The notes below the pieces were generated by a model, which made no database searches, had not been told where the DNA came from, and saw only the letters and a list, made by a program, of their open reading frames with translations. Shown piece by piece: positions 28,852 through 38,650 of a stretch of 64,000 nt of DNA. Within the stretch, counting starts at the first letter, position 1, and every line of letters starts with the position of its first letter. The position numbers were made by a program, and so were the translations under genes. Source of the DNA: Rhizobium sp. SEMIA4064 (GTDB lineage Bacteria; Pseudomonadota; Alphaproteobacteria; Rhizobiales; Rhizobiaceae); NCBI RefSeq assembly GCF_003025035.1, contig NZ_PYJN01000022.1, positions 1-64,000 of the forward strand, read 5' to 3'.

Positions 28852-30744
28852 TCAGCTTGCGCGACGCATACGCGGCAGGCTTGCCTGATCCTCGAACAGC
28901 GATGCAAGCTGTTCCGTCATGGCGCCGGCCAACTCGTCGGCATCGACGATCGTGACGGCGCGGCGATAATAGCGCGTGACGTCGTGGCCAATGCCGATTG
29001 CCAGCAGCTCCACCGGCGAACGCGTCTCGATCTGCTCGATCACGGCGCGCAGGTGCCGCTCCAGATAGTTGCCCGGATTGACAGACAGCGTCGAATCGTC
29101 GACCGGCGCGCCGTCCGAGATCATCATCAGGATGCGGCGCTGCTCGCGGCGGCCGAGCAGGCGGTTATGCGCCCAAATCAGCGCCTCGCCGTCGATATTT
29201 TCCTTGAGCAGGCCTTCGCGCATCATCAGGCCGAGATTGGTACGCGCCCGCCGATAGGGCTCGTCTGCCGATTTGTAGATGATGTGGCGAAGATCGTTGA
29301 GCCGGCCCGGCGTTTGCGGCTTGCCGCCGGCAAGCCATTTCTCGCGCGCCTGTCCGCCCTTCCAGGCCTTGGTAGTGAAGCCGAGGATTTCGACCTTAAC
29401 GCCGCAGCGTTCCAGCGTGCGCGCCAGAATATCGGCGCAGGTGGCTGCGACGGTGATCGGCCGGCCGCGCATCGATCCGGAATTATCGATCAGCAGCGTC
29501 ACGACCGTATCGCGGAATTGCGTGTCGCGCTCCATCTTGAAGGAGAGTGCCTGCATCGGATCGATGATCAGGCGCGTCAGACGTGCCGGGTCGAGATAAC
29601 CCTCTTCGAGGTCGAAATCCCAGGCGCGGTTCTGCTGCGCCATCAACCGGCGCTGTAGGCGGTTGGCGAGCCGCCCTACGGCACCCTGCAGATGCGCGAG
29701 CTGCTTATCGAGGAAGGCACGCAGGCGCTCGAGCTCGACGGTGTCGCAGAGCTCCTGCGCCGTCGTCGTCTCATCGAATTCCTCGGTGAAGACGTGGTAG
29801 TCGACCTTTTCGTTGAAATCGGCGAAGGGCGTGTTCGGACGGCGGGTTTCGCCCGGCGTCTCCGAATCCTCTTCGCCCTCTTCGCTCATGTCGTCGTCGG
29901 AGATTTCGGCGCCATCCATCTCGCCGTCGTCCATCTGCTCATCGGAAGCTTCGCTGTCCTCAGCAGGCGCGGAGTCGGAACCGTCGTCGTTCTCGACGTC
30001 CTGATCATCCTGATCCTCGCCGCTCGGCTTGTCCTCCTCGGCAGACTCCTCATCGGAATCCGGCTCCATGTCCTCGTCGCCGTATTCCTCGGCCATTTCC
30101 ATGGCCGTCAGCATGCTGCGCACGACGCGGGCAAAAGCCTGCTGGTCATTGATGGCAGAAAGCAGATGGTCGAGTTCGCCGCCGGTCTTGTCCTCGATGA
30201 AGGAACGCCAGAGGTCGAGCACTTTGCCGGCGCTTGCCGGCGGCTGCTGGCCGGTCAGCTTCTCGCGCACGATCATCGCCATGGCCTCGCCGATCGGCGC
30301 ATCTTCTTGCCGCTCGATGCCGGAGAAATTCGCCTTGGCGTATTTTTCTGAATTCATCGAATTGAGGTTGGTGGCCATACCGCTCATGCGCAGCGCGCCG
30401 ATCGATTCCACGCGAGCCTGTTCGACGGCATCGAAGATGGAGCGCGCATCGGCGCCCTGCGGCGCCATGGTGGCATGCACGCGCGCATCGTGGCAGGCAA
30501 GCCGCAAGGCCATGGAATCGCCAAGGCCGCGCGTCACCGCCAGCTCATGCGCCGTCAGCCGCTTCGAAAGCTCCGGCAGGCGAATGCGCTCGCCCGTCAT
30601 CCCCGGGCGCTCGTTGGCGAAAGCCACCTCGACCTCGGCATCGCCGGCGATCGAGCGTACGCAGCCGGTAATCGCCCGACGCAACGGCTCCATGTCCACC
30701 GGGGCACCCGGCTTCGCTTTGGAATTGTCTCCGCGACCTGCCAT
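28852..30744 (-). CDS. cobT: Aerobic cobaltochelatase subunit CobT
   Basis: A 630-residue subunit of the CobNST complex that inserts cobalt into hydrogenobyrinic acid a,c-diamide in aerobic vitamin B12 synthesis. The N-terminal conserved part runs to about 210, a long acidic low-complexity linker (Asp/Glu/Ser) covers about 215-310, and a C-terminal von Willebrand A domain has the MIDAS motif DNSGSMRG near 417. The acidic linker is normal for CobT. It follows cobS by 19 nt on the same strand. CobN is not in the window. Confidence 0.95.
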   Translation of the reverse strand: MAGRGDNSKAKPGAPVDMEPLRRAITGCVRSIAGDAEVEVAFANERPGMTGERIRLPELSKRLTAHELAVTRGLGDSMALRLACHDARVHATMAPQGADARSIFDAVEQARVESIGALRMSGMATNLNSMNSEKYAKANFSGIERQEDAPIGEAMAMIVREKLTGQQPPASAGKVLDLWRSFIEDKTGGELDHLLSAINDQQAFARVVRSMLTAMEMAEEYGDEDMEPDSDEESAEEDKPSGEDQDDQDVENDDGSDSAPAEDSEASDEQMDDGEMDGAEISDDDMSEEGEEDSETPGETRRPNTPFADFNEKVDYHVFTEEFDETTTAQELCDTVELERLRAFLDKQLAHLQGAVGRLANRLQRRLMAQQNRAWDFDLEEGYLDPARLTRLIIDPMQALSFKMERDTQFRDTVVTLLIDNSGSMRGRPITVAATCADILARTLERCGVKVEILGFTTKAWKGGQAREKWLAGGKPQTPGRLNDLRHIIYKSADEPYRRARTNLGLMMREGLLKENIDGEALIWAHNRLLGRREQRRILMMISDGAPVDDSTLSVNPGNYLERHLRAVIEQIETRSPVELLAIGIGHDVTRYYRRAVTIVDADELAGAMTEQLASLFEDQASLPRMRRAS

Positions 30745-30763
30745 GACTTGCTGGCTCTTCTTC

Positions 30764-31753
30764 TTAGGCTTCGAGCACGATGTTGGCGGCGCTTTCCTTC
30801 AGCTCGACGCCGAAAGCGCGCTGATACTGCTCGGCGACCAACGGCCGCTCCAGCTCATCGCACTTGTTGAGGAAGGTCACGCGGAAGGCAAAGGCGACAT
30901 CGCCGAAGATTTCCGCATTTTCCGCCCAGGTGATGACCGTACGCGGGCTCATGACGGTGGAAAGATCGCCGTTCATGAAGGCTGCACGGGTCAGATCGGC
31001 GACACGCACCATCTTGGACACGGTGTCGCGGCCCTTTTCGGTGCGGAAGGACTTCACCTTGGCGAGCACGATATCGACTTCGTTGTTGTGCGGCAGGTAG
31101 TTCAGCGTCGTGACGATCGACCAGCGGTCCATCTGCGCCTGGTTGATCTGCTGCGTGCCGTGATAGAGGCCAGTCGTGTCGCCGAGACCGATGGTGTTGG
31201 CCGTCGCGAACAGGCGGAAGGCGGGGTGCGGACGGATAACGCGGCTCTGGTCGAGCAGCGTCAGGCGGCCCGACGATTCCAGCACGCGCTGAATGACGAA
31301 CATCACGTCCGGGCGGCCGGCGTCGTATTCGTCGAAGACGAGGGCGACGTTGTGCTGATAGGCCCAGGGCAGGATGCCGTCCTTGAATTCGGTGATCTGC
31401 AGCCCGTCCTTCACGACGATCGCGTCCTTGCCGACAAGATCGATACGGCTGACATGGCTGTCGAGGTTGATACGCACGCAGGGCCAGTTGAGGCGGGCTG
31501 CGACCTGCTCGATGTGCGAGGACTTGCCGGTGCCGTGATAGCCGGAAATCATCACGCGGCGGTTATGGGCAAAGCCGGCGAGAATGGCGAGCGTCGTCTC
31601 GCGATCAAAGAGATAGTCGGTGTCAAGGTCGGGCACATAGGCATCGCCCTTGCTGTATGCCGGAACGCGGATATCGGAATCGATGCCAAAGACTTCACGG
31701 ACCGAAACGGTCGTATCGGGAAGCTCGGAAATATCAAGGTCAATCTTGCTCAT
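30764..31753 (-). CDS. cobS: Aerobic cobaltochelatase subunit CobS
   Basis: A 329-residue AAA+ ATPase subunit that forms a ring with CobT and powers cobalt insertion by CobN. Walker A is GYHGTGKS at 71-78, Walker B is [11 protein letters not shown] near 140, and an arginine-finger region follows. The start at 31753 ([13 protein letters not shown]) has GGAG upstream; an ATG directly before it is too close to that site. cobT follows immediately. Confidence 0.95.
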   Translation of the reverse strand: MSKIDLDISELPDTTVSVREVFGIDSDIRVPAYSKGDAYVPDLDTDYLFDRETTLAILAGFAHNRRVMISGYHGTGKSSHIEQVAARLNWPCVRINLDSHVSRIDLVGKDAIVVKDGLQITEFKDGILPWAYQHNVALVFDEYDAGRPDVMFVIQRVLESSGRLTLLDQSRVIRPHPAFRLFATANTIGLGDTTGLYHGTQQINQAQMDRWSIVTTLNYLPHNNEVDIVLAKVKSFRTEKGRDTVSKMVRVADLTRAAFMNGDLSTVMSPRTVITWAENAEIFGDVAFAFRVTFLNKCDELERPLVAEQYQRAFGVELKESAANIVLEA

Positions 31754-32063
31754 CATGTCTCCAGGGCGGGTGACTCTCACCCAGCCATATCAATCTCAGC
31801 CGTTTTTGATCCGTGACGCCGCAGCTTGTTGTCCGCATCCGTCAGGTCGGAACAACGGCGATACTTCTCCGGGACTGAAGCGAAACCTCGGCGCGACGAC
31901 ATGATCGCTTGCGAGCATTCTTGAACAGAGTCCCGGACAAGAAACGCCGCGTCCGGAAAGTTGGCCGAGGTGCAGCCAGCCAAAAGCGCACCTTGCCGCA
32001 GTCGCCTGCGGCCTCAGCCGATTTGGACCATACCTGATTGAAGGCGGAGAGCAAGGACAGGAA
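31754..32063. other. Gap of about 310 bp, no gene seen
   Basis: Between cobS and the J-domain gene. Short open frames on the minus strand have no recognisable composition or ribosome sites. No strong hairpin or repeat was seen; it should contain the cobST promoter. Confidence 0.5.
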
Positions 32064-32684
32064 TTAACAAAAACCGTTCTGCTTCAACAATTGATAAGCC
32101 TGAATGACTGCGCGAAACCGTTCCTCCGACCCGCGGTCACCGCCATTGGCATCCGGATGGTGCTTTTTCACCAATTCCTTGTAACGGCTCTTGATCTCGG
32201 CGCTGGTGGCGTTCGCAGCCAGCCCCATCGTGTCGAAGGCTTTCGCTTCGAGCGTCTTCAGCTTGCGCTCCTGCGGGAAACGCGGGCCGCGTCCCTGCCC
32301 CTGCCCGTCCTTGACGAAACCGAAGGGATCGCGCACGCGGGAATAGGAACCGGAACGGATGTCGGATTGCAGTGGGCTGTTGCGCGCCGATTTGTTGACG
32401 CCGACGGTCCAGGTCGGACGATGACCGGTGATGGCTTCCTTCTGGTAGCGCGCGATCTCACCGTCCGAGAGGCCGGAAAAATAATTGTAGCCCTTGTTGT
32501 AATCTTTGACGTGCTCGAAGCAGAACAAAAAGAACTGCCCTTCCGCATTGCGCCCGACCGGCGCACGATGCGTACCCTTTTTATCGCAGCCGTCCCATTG
32601 GCACGTCGGCGGAGCCTGTTCGGCCTCCGGCTCGCGTTTGCGGCGGGTTCGAATGCGATCGAAATATTTTGAATCGAGTCTCAT
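32064..32684 (-). CDS. J-domain protein with N-terminal Cys/His cluster
   Basis: A 206-residue protein. The C-terminal ~55 residues form a DnaJ domain (DTMGLAANATSAEIKSRYKELVKKHHPDANGGD) with HPD at 176-178, which stimulates Hsp70 ATPase. The N-terminal part has Cys28, Cys33 and a CFEH at 55-58 that could bind zinc. The middle is a conserved linker. It lacks the Gly/Phe and zinc-finger layout of true DnaJ, so it is a specialised co-chaperone. The client is unknown. It lies upstream of cobST on the same strand and diverges from bolA. Confidence 0.88.
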   Translation of the reverse strand: MRLDSKYFDRIRTRRKREPEAEQAPPTCQWDGCDKKGTHRAPVGRNAEGQFFLFCFEHVKDYNKGYNYFSGLSDGEIARYQKEAITGHRPTWTVGVNKSARNSPLQSDIRSGSYSRVRDPFGFVKDGQGQGRGPRFPQERKLKTLEAKAFDTMGLAANATSAEIKSRYKELVKKHHPDANGGDRGSEERFRAVIQAYQLLKQNGFC

Positions 32685-32789
32685 GGCGCCCTAATTATGG
32701 GGCCTCAGCCACCCCACAACAAGAATTGACAAATGGGAATGTTGCAGGCTTTGTGAAACCTTTTTCGCGAACAAGGTACCGGCGGGAAT

Positions 32790-33077
32790 ATGGAAACGAC
32801 GCTTCAATCCCGCATTGAGAAAAAGCTCAACGAAGCCTTCGCGCCCGAACGTCTCGCTGTCATCAACGAAAGCCACTTACATGCCGGTCATCAGCCCGAC
32901 ATGACCGGAACGGGCGAGACCCATATAAGAGTTCGAATCGTCTCCGCCAAGTTCACGGGCATGACACGCCTTGCCCGCCACAGGGCGATCACAGAGCTTT
33001 TGAAGCCGGAACTCGATGCCGGCCTGCATGCCCTTGCCGTGGAACCCGCAGCACCGGGCGAAGCCGTGCGGTGGTAA
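32790..33077 (+). CDS. bolA: BolA-family protein
   Basis: A 95-residue BolA-like protein: the N-terminal helix with IEKKLNEAFAPERLAVINESHLHAGH, then ETHIRVRIVSAKFTGMTRLARHRAITELL. The conserved His residues and the FxG-x-x-R-x-x-RHR pattern suit the class that pairs with monothiol glutaredoxins to hold [2Fe-2S] clusters. It is divergent from the J-domain gene and convergent with corC, separated by 3 nt from the latter's stop. A role in iron or stress physiology is known for the family in general. Confidence 0.92.
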   Translation: METTLQSRIEKKLNEAFAPERLAVINESHLHAGHQPDMTGTGETHIRVRIVSAKFTGMTRLARHRAITELLKPELDAGLHALAVEPAAPGEAVRW

Positions 33078-33080
33078 CGG

Positions 33081-34391
33081 CTACTCCGACTTCCCCTCTT
33101 CCGTCTCTGCCGGCCTGATCCGAAGCTTTGTGATGCGGTTCTTTTCCCGCTTCATGACGATGAAGCGCTTGCCGTAGAAGGTGAAGGCCTGACGTTCTTC
33201 CGGGATGGTCATCGATTCGTGGATGACGAGACCGGCAATCGTCGTCGCCTCTTCGTCGGGCAGATCCCAGTCGAGCGCGCGGTTGAGATCGCGAATCGGT
33301 ACGACGCCATCGACGACGATCGAGCCATCGGCCTCTTGCCGCACACCCTGGATATCGAGGTCGTGCTCGTCGGAAATATCGCCGACGATCTCTTCCAGAA
33401 TGTCTTCAAGGGTAACGATCCCCTGCACTTCGCCATATTCGTCGACGACGACTGCAAAATGCTGCTTGCGGCGCAGGAAGGCGTTGAGCTGGTCTTCGAG
33501 ATTAGTGCTGTCGGGCACGAACCAGGGTTTTTGCGCGATCTTGACGATGTCGAGATTTTCCGGCTCGACATTCGGCTCCGCCAGCGCCCTCAGCAGATCC
33601 TTGGCGTGGACGACGCCGATGATGTTGTCGATCGTACCGCGCCAGAGCGGCATGCGCGTATAGGGGCTATCGAGAATGGCGCGGACGACGACTTCCGGCG
33701 GATCGTCGGCATTGATGGCGCGCATCGCCGTGCGATGGACCATGATGTCGGAAAGCTCCAGCTCGCCGAGATCGAGCACACCGCCCAGGCGGTCGCGGTC
33801 GGCCTTGACCACCGAACCCTCGCGATGCAGCAGATCGACGGCGCCGCGCAGCTCGTCATACGCCGACAGCATCGACACTTCCTTGGAGAGATTGATGCCG
33901 AAGAGGCCGAGAATCTGACGAACGATGGCGTTGACGAAGCTCGAAATCGGTCCGACGACGGCAACGAAGAGACGCACCGTGCCGGCGACATTGAGAGCAA
34001 AACGGTCCGGCGTCGAGATCGCCCAGCTTTTCGGCAGGACTTCCGCGAAGATGACGAGAATGACCGTCATGGCCGCCGTCGCCAGCGCAACGCCGGAGCT
34101 GCCGAACAGGCCGAGAAACAGGCTGGTTGCGATCGATGACGACAGGATGTTGGCGAGATTGTTGCCGATCAGCAGCGCGCCGATCAGCCGGTCACGGCGC
34201 TCGATCAACTGCCGCACGATCCCCGCGCGCTCGTCGCCATTCGCCTCCAGCGTATGGATGCGGCTGCGCGAAGCCGCCGTCAGCGCCGTTTCCGAACCGG
34301 AGAAAAATGCCGACAGCAGCACGAGCGCGATGATCGAGATGATCTCGGGCCAATATTCCCACAGAGCAGCCAGCGTGCCTTGAACCGTCAT
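33081..34391 (-). CDS. HlyC/CorC family membrane protein (CNNM/CBS)
   Basis: A 436-residue protein with an N-terminal DUF21 transmembrane domain (about 1-190, three or four helices, including SGSETALTAASRSRIHTLE), a CBS pair at about 205-330 and a C-terminal CorC/HlyC domain at about 345-425. Such proteins are linked to magnesium or cobalt efflux and to hemolysin-like annotations. The gene overlaps the aroB stop by 4 nt, so it is the last gene of an aroK-aroB-corC operon. Direct transport activity is not shown by sequence. Confidence 0.9.
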   Translation of the reverse strand: MTVQGTLAALWEYWPEIISIIALVLLSAFFSGSETALTAASRSRIHTLEANGDERAGIVRQLIERRDRLIGALLIGNNLANILSSSIATSLFLGLFGSSGVALATAAMTVILVIFAEVLPKSWAISTPDRFALNVAGTVRLFVAVVGPISSFVNAIVRQILGLFGINLSKEVSMLSAYDELRGAVDLLHREGSVVKADRDRLGGVLDLGELELSDIMVHRTAMRAINADDPPEVVVRAILDSPYTRMPLWRGTIDNIIGVVHAKDLLRALAEPNVEPENLDIVKIAQKPWFVPDSTNLEDQLNAFLRRKQHFAVVVDEYGEVQGIVTLEDILEEIVGDISDEHDLDIQGVRQEADGSIVVDGVVPIRDLNRALDWDLPDEEATTIAGLVIHESMTIPEERQAFTFYGKRFIVMKREKNRITKLRIRPAETEEGKSE

Positions 34392-35515
34392 TGCGGATGT
34401 TTTTCCCTTAGGAAACTGAGAACTTCGGAAGCCGGAACATCATCGGCGACGAAAGATTGCCCGATGCCGCGGGTCAGGATGAAGGTGAGCTTGCCGCTCT
34501 TGACCTTCTTGTCCTGAGCGATCGCGTCCATCAACACCTCGGCCGGCGGCAGATCGCCCGGAATGTCGCCCATCCGCGTCGGCAGGCCGACCGCCTTCAG
34601 ATGCGTCTCGACGCGCTTGGCATCGTCAGGGCTTGCCAGATTGAGGCGCGAGGAAAATTCGTGCGCCAGCACCATGCCGATCGAAACGCCCTCGCCATGC
34701 ACCAGCCGCCGGCTGTCGTAGGCGGTGGCCGCCTCCAACGCATGGCCGAAGGTGTGGCCGAGATTGAGCAGCGCCCGGGGACCGTTTTCGCGCTCGTCGG
34801 CAACGACAACGTCGGATTTCGCCTGGCAGCTCGCGGCAATCGCCTCGATGCGTTGAGCGCCGCCGGAGAACACCTCTTTCCAGTTGGCCTCCAGCCAGGC
34901 AAAGAAATCCGGCTTGTCGATCAGGCCGTATTTGGCGACCTCGGCATAGCCGGCGCGGAATTCGCGTTCGCTGAGCGTATTCAGCACGTCGGTATCGGCG
35001 AGTACGAGATCGGGCTGGTGGAAGACGCCGACTAGGTTCTTGCCGTGATGGGTATTGATGCCGGTCTTGCCGCCGACGGACGAATCCACCTGCGACAGCA
35101 GCGAGGTCGGCACCTGTACGAAACGGACGCCGCGGCGCACGATGCCGGCAGCAAAGCCGGCGAGATCGCCGATCACGCCGCCGCCAAGCGCGATGACGGC
35201 ATCGTTGCGCTCGACACGCGCCGTGAGCACGGCATCGCAGACGGCCATCAAATGCTCGAAGCTCTTTGTCTTCTCGCCGGCCGGCAGGACGAGCTTGGAG
35301 GACTGGATACCAGCCTCCTGAAGGCTCGCAATCAGCGCATCGAGATAGAGCGGCGCGACATTTTCGTCTGTGATGACAGCGGCTCTGCGGCCCTTCAACC
35401 TTGCTGCGATTTCCTTGCCGGCGCGCGCAATCAGGCCAGGGCCGATCAGAATGTCATAGGCGCGCTCGCCGAGGGGCACGCGGACGAGACGCTCGGCCGA
35501 TGTGATCGCATTCAT
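34388..35515 (-). CDS. aroB: 3-dehydroquinate synthase
   Basis: A 375-residue NAD- and metal-dependent enzyme that cyclises DAHP to 3-dehydroquinate in the shikimate pathway. Conserved parts are VIALGGGVIGDLAGFAAG, PTSLLSQVDSSVGGKTGIN, and the metal-binding NLGHTFGHALE. The start at 35515 (MNAITSAERLVRVPLG) is supported because the upstream in-frame stretch is the shadow of aroK. The ATG overlaps the aroK stop by 4 nt. Confidence 0.96.
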   Translation of the reverse strand: MNAITSAERLVRVPLGERAYDILIGPGLIARAGKEIAARLKGRRAAVITDENVAPLYLDALIASLQEAGIQSSKLVLPAGEKTKSFEHLMAVCDAVLTARVERNDAVIALGGGVIGDLAGFAAGIVRRGVRFVQVPTSLLSQVDSSVGGKTGINTHHGKNLVGVFHQPDLVLADTDVLNTLSEREFRAGYAEVAKYGLIDKPDFFAWLEANWKEVFSGGAQRIEAIAASCQAKSDVVVADERENGPRALLNLGHTFGHALEAATAYDSRRLVHGEGVSIGMVLAHEFSSRLNLASPDDAKRVETHLKAVGLPTRMGDIPGDLPPAEVLMDAIAQDKKVKSGKLTFILTRGIGQSFVADDVPASEVLSFLREKHPQ

Positions 35516-36102
35516 GGTGTCTTGCTTCCTTCTTTCCCCTCGACGATGGCCACAAGGACTTCCTTGACCATGACATCCTTGCCCACATCGCGGGACAAAA
35601 CCGTGAGATCGGCTTCCGCATAGATCGGATAGCGCGCATTCATCAGCTTTTCGAGGGTCTGCTTCGGATTTTCGGTTTTGAGCAGCGGTCGCGTATCGCG
35701 CTTGTTGACCCGCTCCCAAAGCACGTCGAGATCGGCCTTCAGCCAGACGGACAGGCCGCTGCGTTTGACATGCCGGCGCGTCCGGTCGTTGATGAAGGCG
35801 CCGCCGCCGGTGGAAACGACGCGAGGGCCGCCCTTGAGCAGCCGCTTGATCACCCGCGTTTCCAGCGCCCGGAACTCGTCTTCGCCATAAGCCTCGAACA
35901 GCTCGGAAATCGTCATACGCGAAACGCGTTCGATCTCGATATCCGTATCGACGAAGGGAATGCCGAGCTGATGCGCGACCAGCCGGCCGATCGAGGATTT
36001 TCCGGCCCCCATTAACCCCACGAGGACAAGGTTGCGCGTGCCCAATACGGCGCGCGCTTTGTCTCTGAGGCTTTCTGCAAGGGTCAGCACTTCTTCGTTC
36101 AT
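35512..36102 (-). CDS. aroK: Shikimate kinase
   Basis: A 196-residue kinase that phosphorylates shikimate. Walker A GLMGAGKS is at about 29-36. DTDIEIE with the Mg/shikimate-binding Asp, FRALE, STGGGAF and the lid arginine region RDTRPLL are all present. The start is set at 36102 because the further upstream in-frame sequence to 36177 has AT-rich third positions unlike the gene; however AAGGA lies 10 nt before the ATG at 36177, so a 221-residue form cannot be excluded. It is the first gene of the aroK-aroB-corC operon. Confidence 0.93.
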   Translation of the reverse strand: MNEEVLTLAESLRDKARAVLGTRNLVLVGLMGAGKSSIGRLVAHQLGIPFVDTDIEIERVSRMTISELFEAYGEDEFRALETRVIKRLLKGGPRVVSTGGGAFINDRTRRHVKRSGLSVWLKADLDVLWERVNKRDTRPLLKTENPKQTLEKLMNARYPIYAEADLTVLSRDVGKDVMVKEVLVAIVEGKEGSKTP

Positions 36103-36262
36103 CGGCCCATTCACAATTTGTTTGGAAACGGTATCGTCAAATGCGCCTGTAGCGTCAAGACGCCGCAACATAAACATGTCTGCAATATCCTTCGGCTAAC
36201 GCTTGTCGGATATGATTACACTATATCGCCGGACCAATGATTGGGACGAGGAGAGTTTCTGA

Positions 36263-36430
36263 ATGCCGACCCTGTTTCGCTTCCTTGTCATCTGCGCGGT
36301 CATCGCCGGATCGGTCTATGGAGCAATGTGGGCTTTAGTGCTCTTCGTCGATCCGCAGCCGCGCGATGTGACGATCCGCATACCCTCCGAACGCGTCAAC
36401 CCGCCGGCAACCGGCTCGGTCAAGCCGTGA
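36263..36430 (+). CDS. Conserved small membrane protein upstream of xerD
   Basis: A 55-codon frame starting at 36263 behind GAGGAGAG at about 8 nt. The peptide begins [20 protein letters not shown], one membrane helix at about 5-28, followed by [14 protein letters not shown] and a short Pro-rich tail. The stop overlaps a GTG that may start xerD (GTGA). The function is unknown. A good ribosome site, a membrane helix and a coupled position support a real gene; I recall similar short ORFs before xerD in rhizobia but cannot check here. Confidence 0.75.
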   Translation: MPTLFRFLVICAVIAGSVYGAMWALVLFVDPQPRDVTIRIPSERVNPPATGSVKP

Positions 36431-37401
36431 GCGCGGGGATCGCCGTGAAGGATCTGAGCCGCGTCCATATGGAAGCCTTCCTCGAAATGATGAGCGCCGA
36501 GCGCGGCGCGGCGGTCAACACGCTGCAGTCCTATGAGCGCGACCTCGACGATCTCCACTCCTTTTTGTCGGAGCGCAAGGTCCGCATGACGGAAGCCGCA
36601 TCGAACGATCTCGGCGCCTATCTCTCCGGCCTTTCACACCAGGGCTTCAAGCCCTCGTCGCAGGCACGCCGGCTGTCGGCCATGCGCCAGTTCTATAAAT
36701 TTCTCTATGCCGAGGGTCTGCGCACGGATGATCCCACCGGCATTCTCGACGCGCCGAAGAAGGGCCGCGCCCTGCCGAAGACCATGGGCGTCGACGATGT
36801 GACGCGCCTTCTCGCCCAGGCCGAACAGGAAGCGGCCGTCGAAGGTCCCGATCAATTGCAGCATCTGCGCATGCTGGTTTTGCTGGAGCTGCTCTATGCC
36901 ACCGGCATGCGCGTCAGCGAACTCGTGTCCCTGCCGGCGAAAGTGCTGGACCAGGAAGGCCGTTTCCTGATGATCCGCGGCAAAGGCAACAAGGAGCGGC
37001 TGGTGCCCCTGTCACAGTCGGCCATCGCTGCGCTGAAGACCTATGGCCGCCGACAGGCGCTGGAGGCTGCAAACACCAAACAGCCAGTTCCGGAAAGCCC
37101 ATGGCTCTTTCCCGCAGCCTCCAAGCAGGGCTATCTGCCGCGGCAGGTCTTTGCGCGCGACCTGAAGGATCTCGCCATTCGCGCCGGCCTGACACCCTCG
37201 TTGATCTCGCCGCATGTGATGCGCCACGCCTTCGCCAGCCACCTGCTTGCCAATGGCGCGGACCTGCGCGTGGTGCAGGAACTTCTTGGCCATTCCGACA
37301 TTTCGACCACACAAATCTACACACATGTGCTGGAAGAACGGCTTCACCAACTGGTGCAAACGCATCACCCCCTTGCCAAACAGGCTAAAAAACAGGATTA
37401 G
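36427..37401 (+). CDS. xerD: Site-specific tyrosine recombinase XerD
   Basis: A 324-residue tyrosine recombinase. The N-terminal SAM-like domain starts [26 protein letters not shown]. The catalytic domain shows Arg in [12 protein letters not shown] (about 161), [12 protein letters not shown] with the HxxR pair, [16 protein letters not shown] and the nucleophile Tyr at about 298. XerC/XerD resolve chromosome dimers at dif near FtsK. The start is the GTG at 36427, overlapping the small membrane gene; GTG at 36445, behind GGGGA, is an alternative giving 318 residues. Confidence 0.93.
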   Translation: MSAGIAVKDLSRVHMEAFLEMMSAERGAAVNTLQSYERDLDDLHSFLSERKVRMTEAASNDLGAYLSGLSHQGFKPSSQARRLSAMRQFYKFLYAEGLRTDDPTGILDAPKKGRALPKTMGVDDVTRLLAQAEQEAAVEGPDQLQHLRMLVLLELLYATGMRVSELVSLPAKVLDQEGRFLMIRGKGNKERLVPLSQSAIAALKTYGRRQALEAANTKQPVPESPWLFPAASKQGYLPRQVFARDLKDLAIRAGLTPSLISPHVMRHAFASHLLANGADLRVVQELLGHSDISTTQIYTHVLEERLHQLVQTHHPLAKQAKKQD

Positions 37402-37464
37402 GACCGGCACACAGGCTATACGTGCCGTCTCTCGTCACGGGCAAAAGGATCGGAAACGCACCTC

Positions 37465-38418
37465 ATGCACAATTATCTCGACTTCGAAAAACCCATCTCG
37501 GATCTCGAAGGCAAGATTCACGAGCTGAAGAAACTGGCAAGCGAAGACGAGAGTATCGATACGTCTGATGAAGTCGGACGGCTCGAAATTCGCGTCCGCG
37601 AAGCCATGGCCGACATCTATTCGAAGCTCAATGCCTGGCAGAAGACGCAGGTTGCCCGCCATCCGCAGCGCCCGCATTTCGTCGACTATGCCGGAGCGCT
37701 GTTTACGGAATTCACGCCGCTGGCCGGCGACCGCAAATTTTCCGAGGATGCCGCCATCCAGGCGGGCTTCGCCCGTTTCCGCGGCCAGCCTGTCGCTGTC
37801 ATCGGCCAGGAAAAAGGCAATGACACCAAGACGCGCCTGAAGCACAATTTCGGCAGCGCCCGTCCCGAGGGTTACCGCAAGGCGATCCGCATCCTGGAAA
37901 TGGCCGACCGTTTTCAACTGCCCGTCGTCACCCTGGTTGATACGGCAGGCGCCTACCCCGGCGTCGGCGCCGAGGAGCGCGGTCAGGCTGAAGCGATTGC
38001 CCGCTCCACGGAAATGTGCCTGGGCGTCAAGGTGCCGATCATCTCGGTCGTCATCGGCGAAGGCGGCTCCGGCGGCGCGATCGCGATTGCCACCGGCAAT
38101 CGCGTCTATATGCTCGAACATTCGATCTACAGCGTGATTTCACCCGAAGGTGCCGCCTCGATCCTCTGGCGCGATTCCACCCGCGCCAAGGAAGCCGCCA
38201 CCAACATGAAAATCACCGCCGAGGATCTGAAGGGGCTTGGCATCATCGACGGCATCATTCCCGAACCGCTTGGCGGCGCGCATCGCGATCCGCAGACGGT
38301 GATTGCCGCGACCGGCGACATGATTTCCAACGCGCTTAGCGAACTTTCCAGCCGTTCGGGCGAACAATTGCGCAGCGACCGCCGTCAGAAATTCCTCAAC
38401 ATGGGTCGCAATCTCTAA
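37465..38418 (+). CDS. accA: Acetyl-CoA carboxylase carboxyltransferase subunit alpha
   Basis: A 317-residue subunit of the carboxyltransferase half of acetyl-CoA carboxylase, making malonyl-CoA for fatty-acid synthesis. The N-terminal helical part ([20 protein letters not shown]) and the crotonase-like core with [25 protein letters not shown] and [12 protein letters not shown] are diagnostic. The length is normal. It follows xerD by 63 nt; a CGGCAC/GTGCCG hairpin lies in the gap. Confidence 0.96.
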   Translation: MHNYLDFEKPISDLEGKIHELKKLASEDESIDTSDEVGRLEIRVREAMADIYSKLNAWQKTQVARHPQRPHFVDYAGALFTEFTPLAGDRKFSEDAAIQAGFARFRGQPVAVIGQEKGNDTKTRLKHNFGSARPEGYRKAIRILEMADRFQLPVVTLVDTAGAYPGVGAEERGQAEAIARSTEMCLGVKVPIISVVIGEGGSGGAIAIATGNRVYMLEHSIYSVISPEGAASILWRDSTRAKEAATNMKITAEDLKGLGIIDGIIPEPLGGAHRDPQTVIAATGDMISNALSELSSRSGEQLRSDRRQKFLNMGRNL

Positions 38419-38650
38419 CTCAGGTTCGAGATTCCTGATGCCCCAAGACGGGAATGAGGCCAAATCTTGGCCACATTCTTGTTATCGAACCCTTTATGAC
38501 AAAGAAAAGCTTGCGGGTGCGCCGCGAGCACGTCATAGGCTGGTAAGGAATTCTCAAGTATAAGCCGTCTATGATTCCGTTTCATGTTTCGATTTGGCGG
38601 CGGCGAACAGATCGTGCCGGCCGCTCTTCATGTCTATGGGCTAAGTCAGA

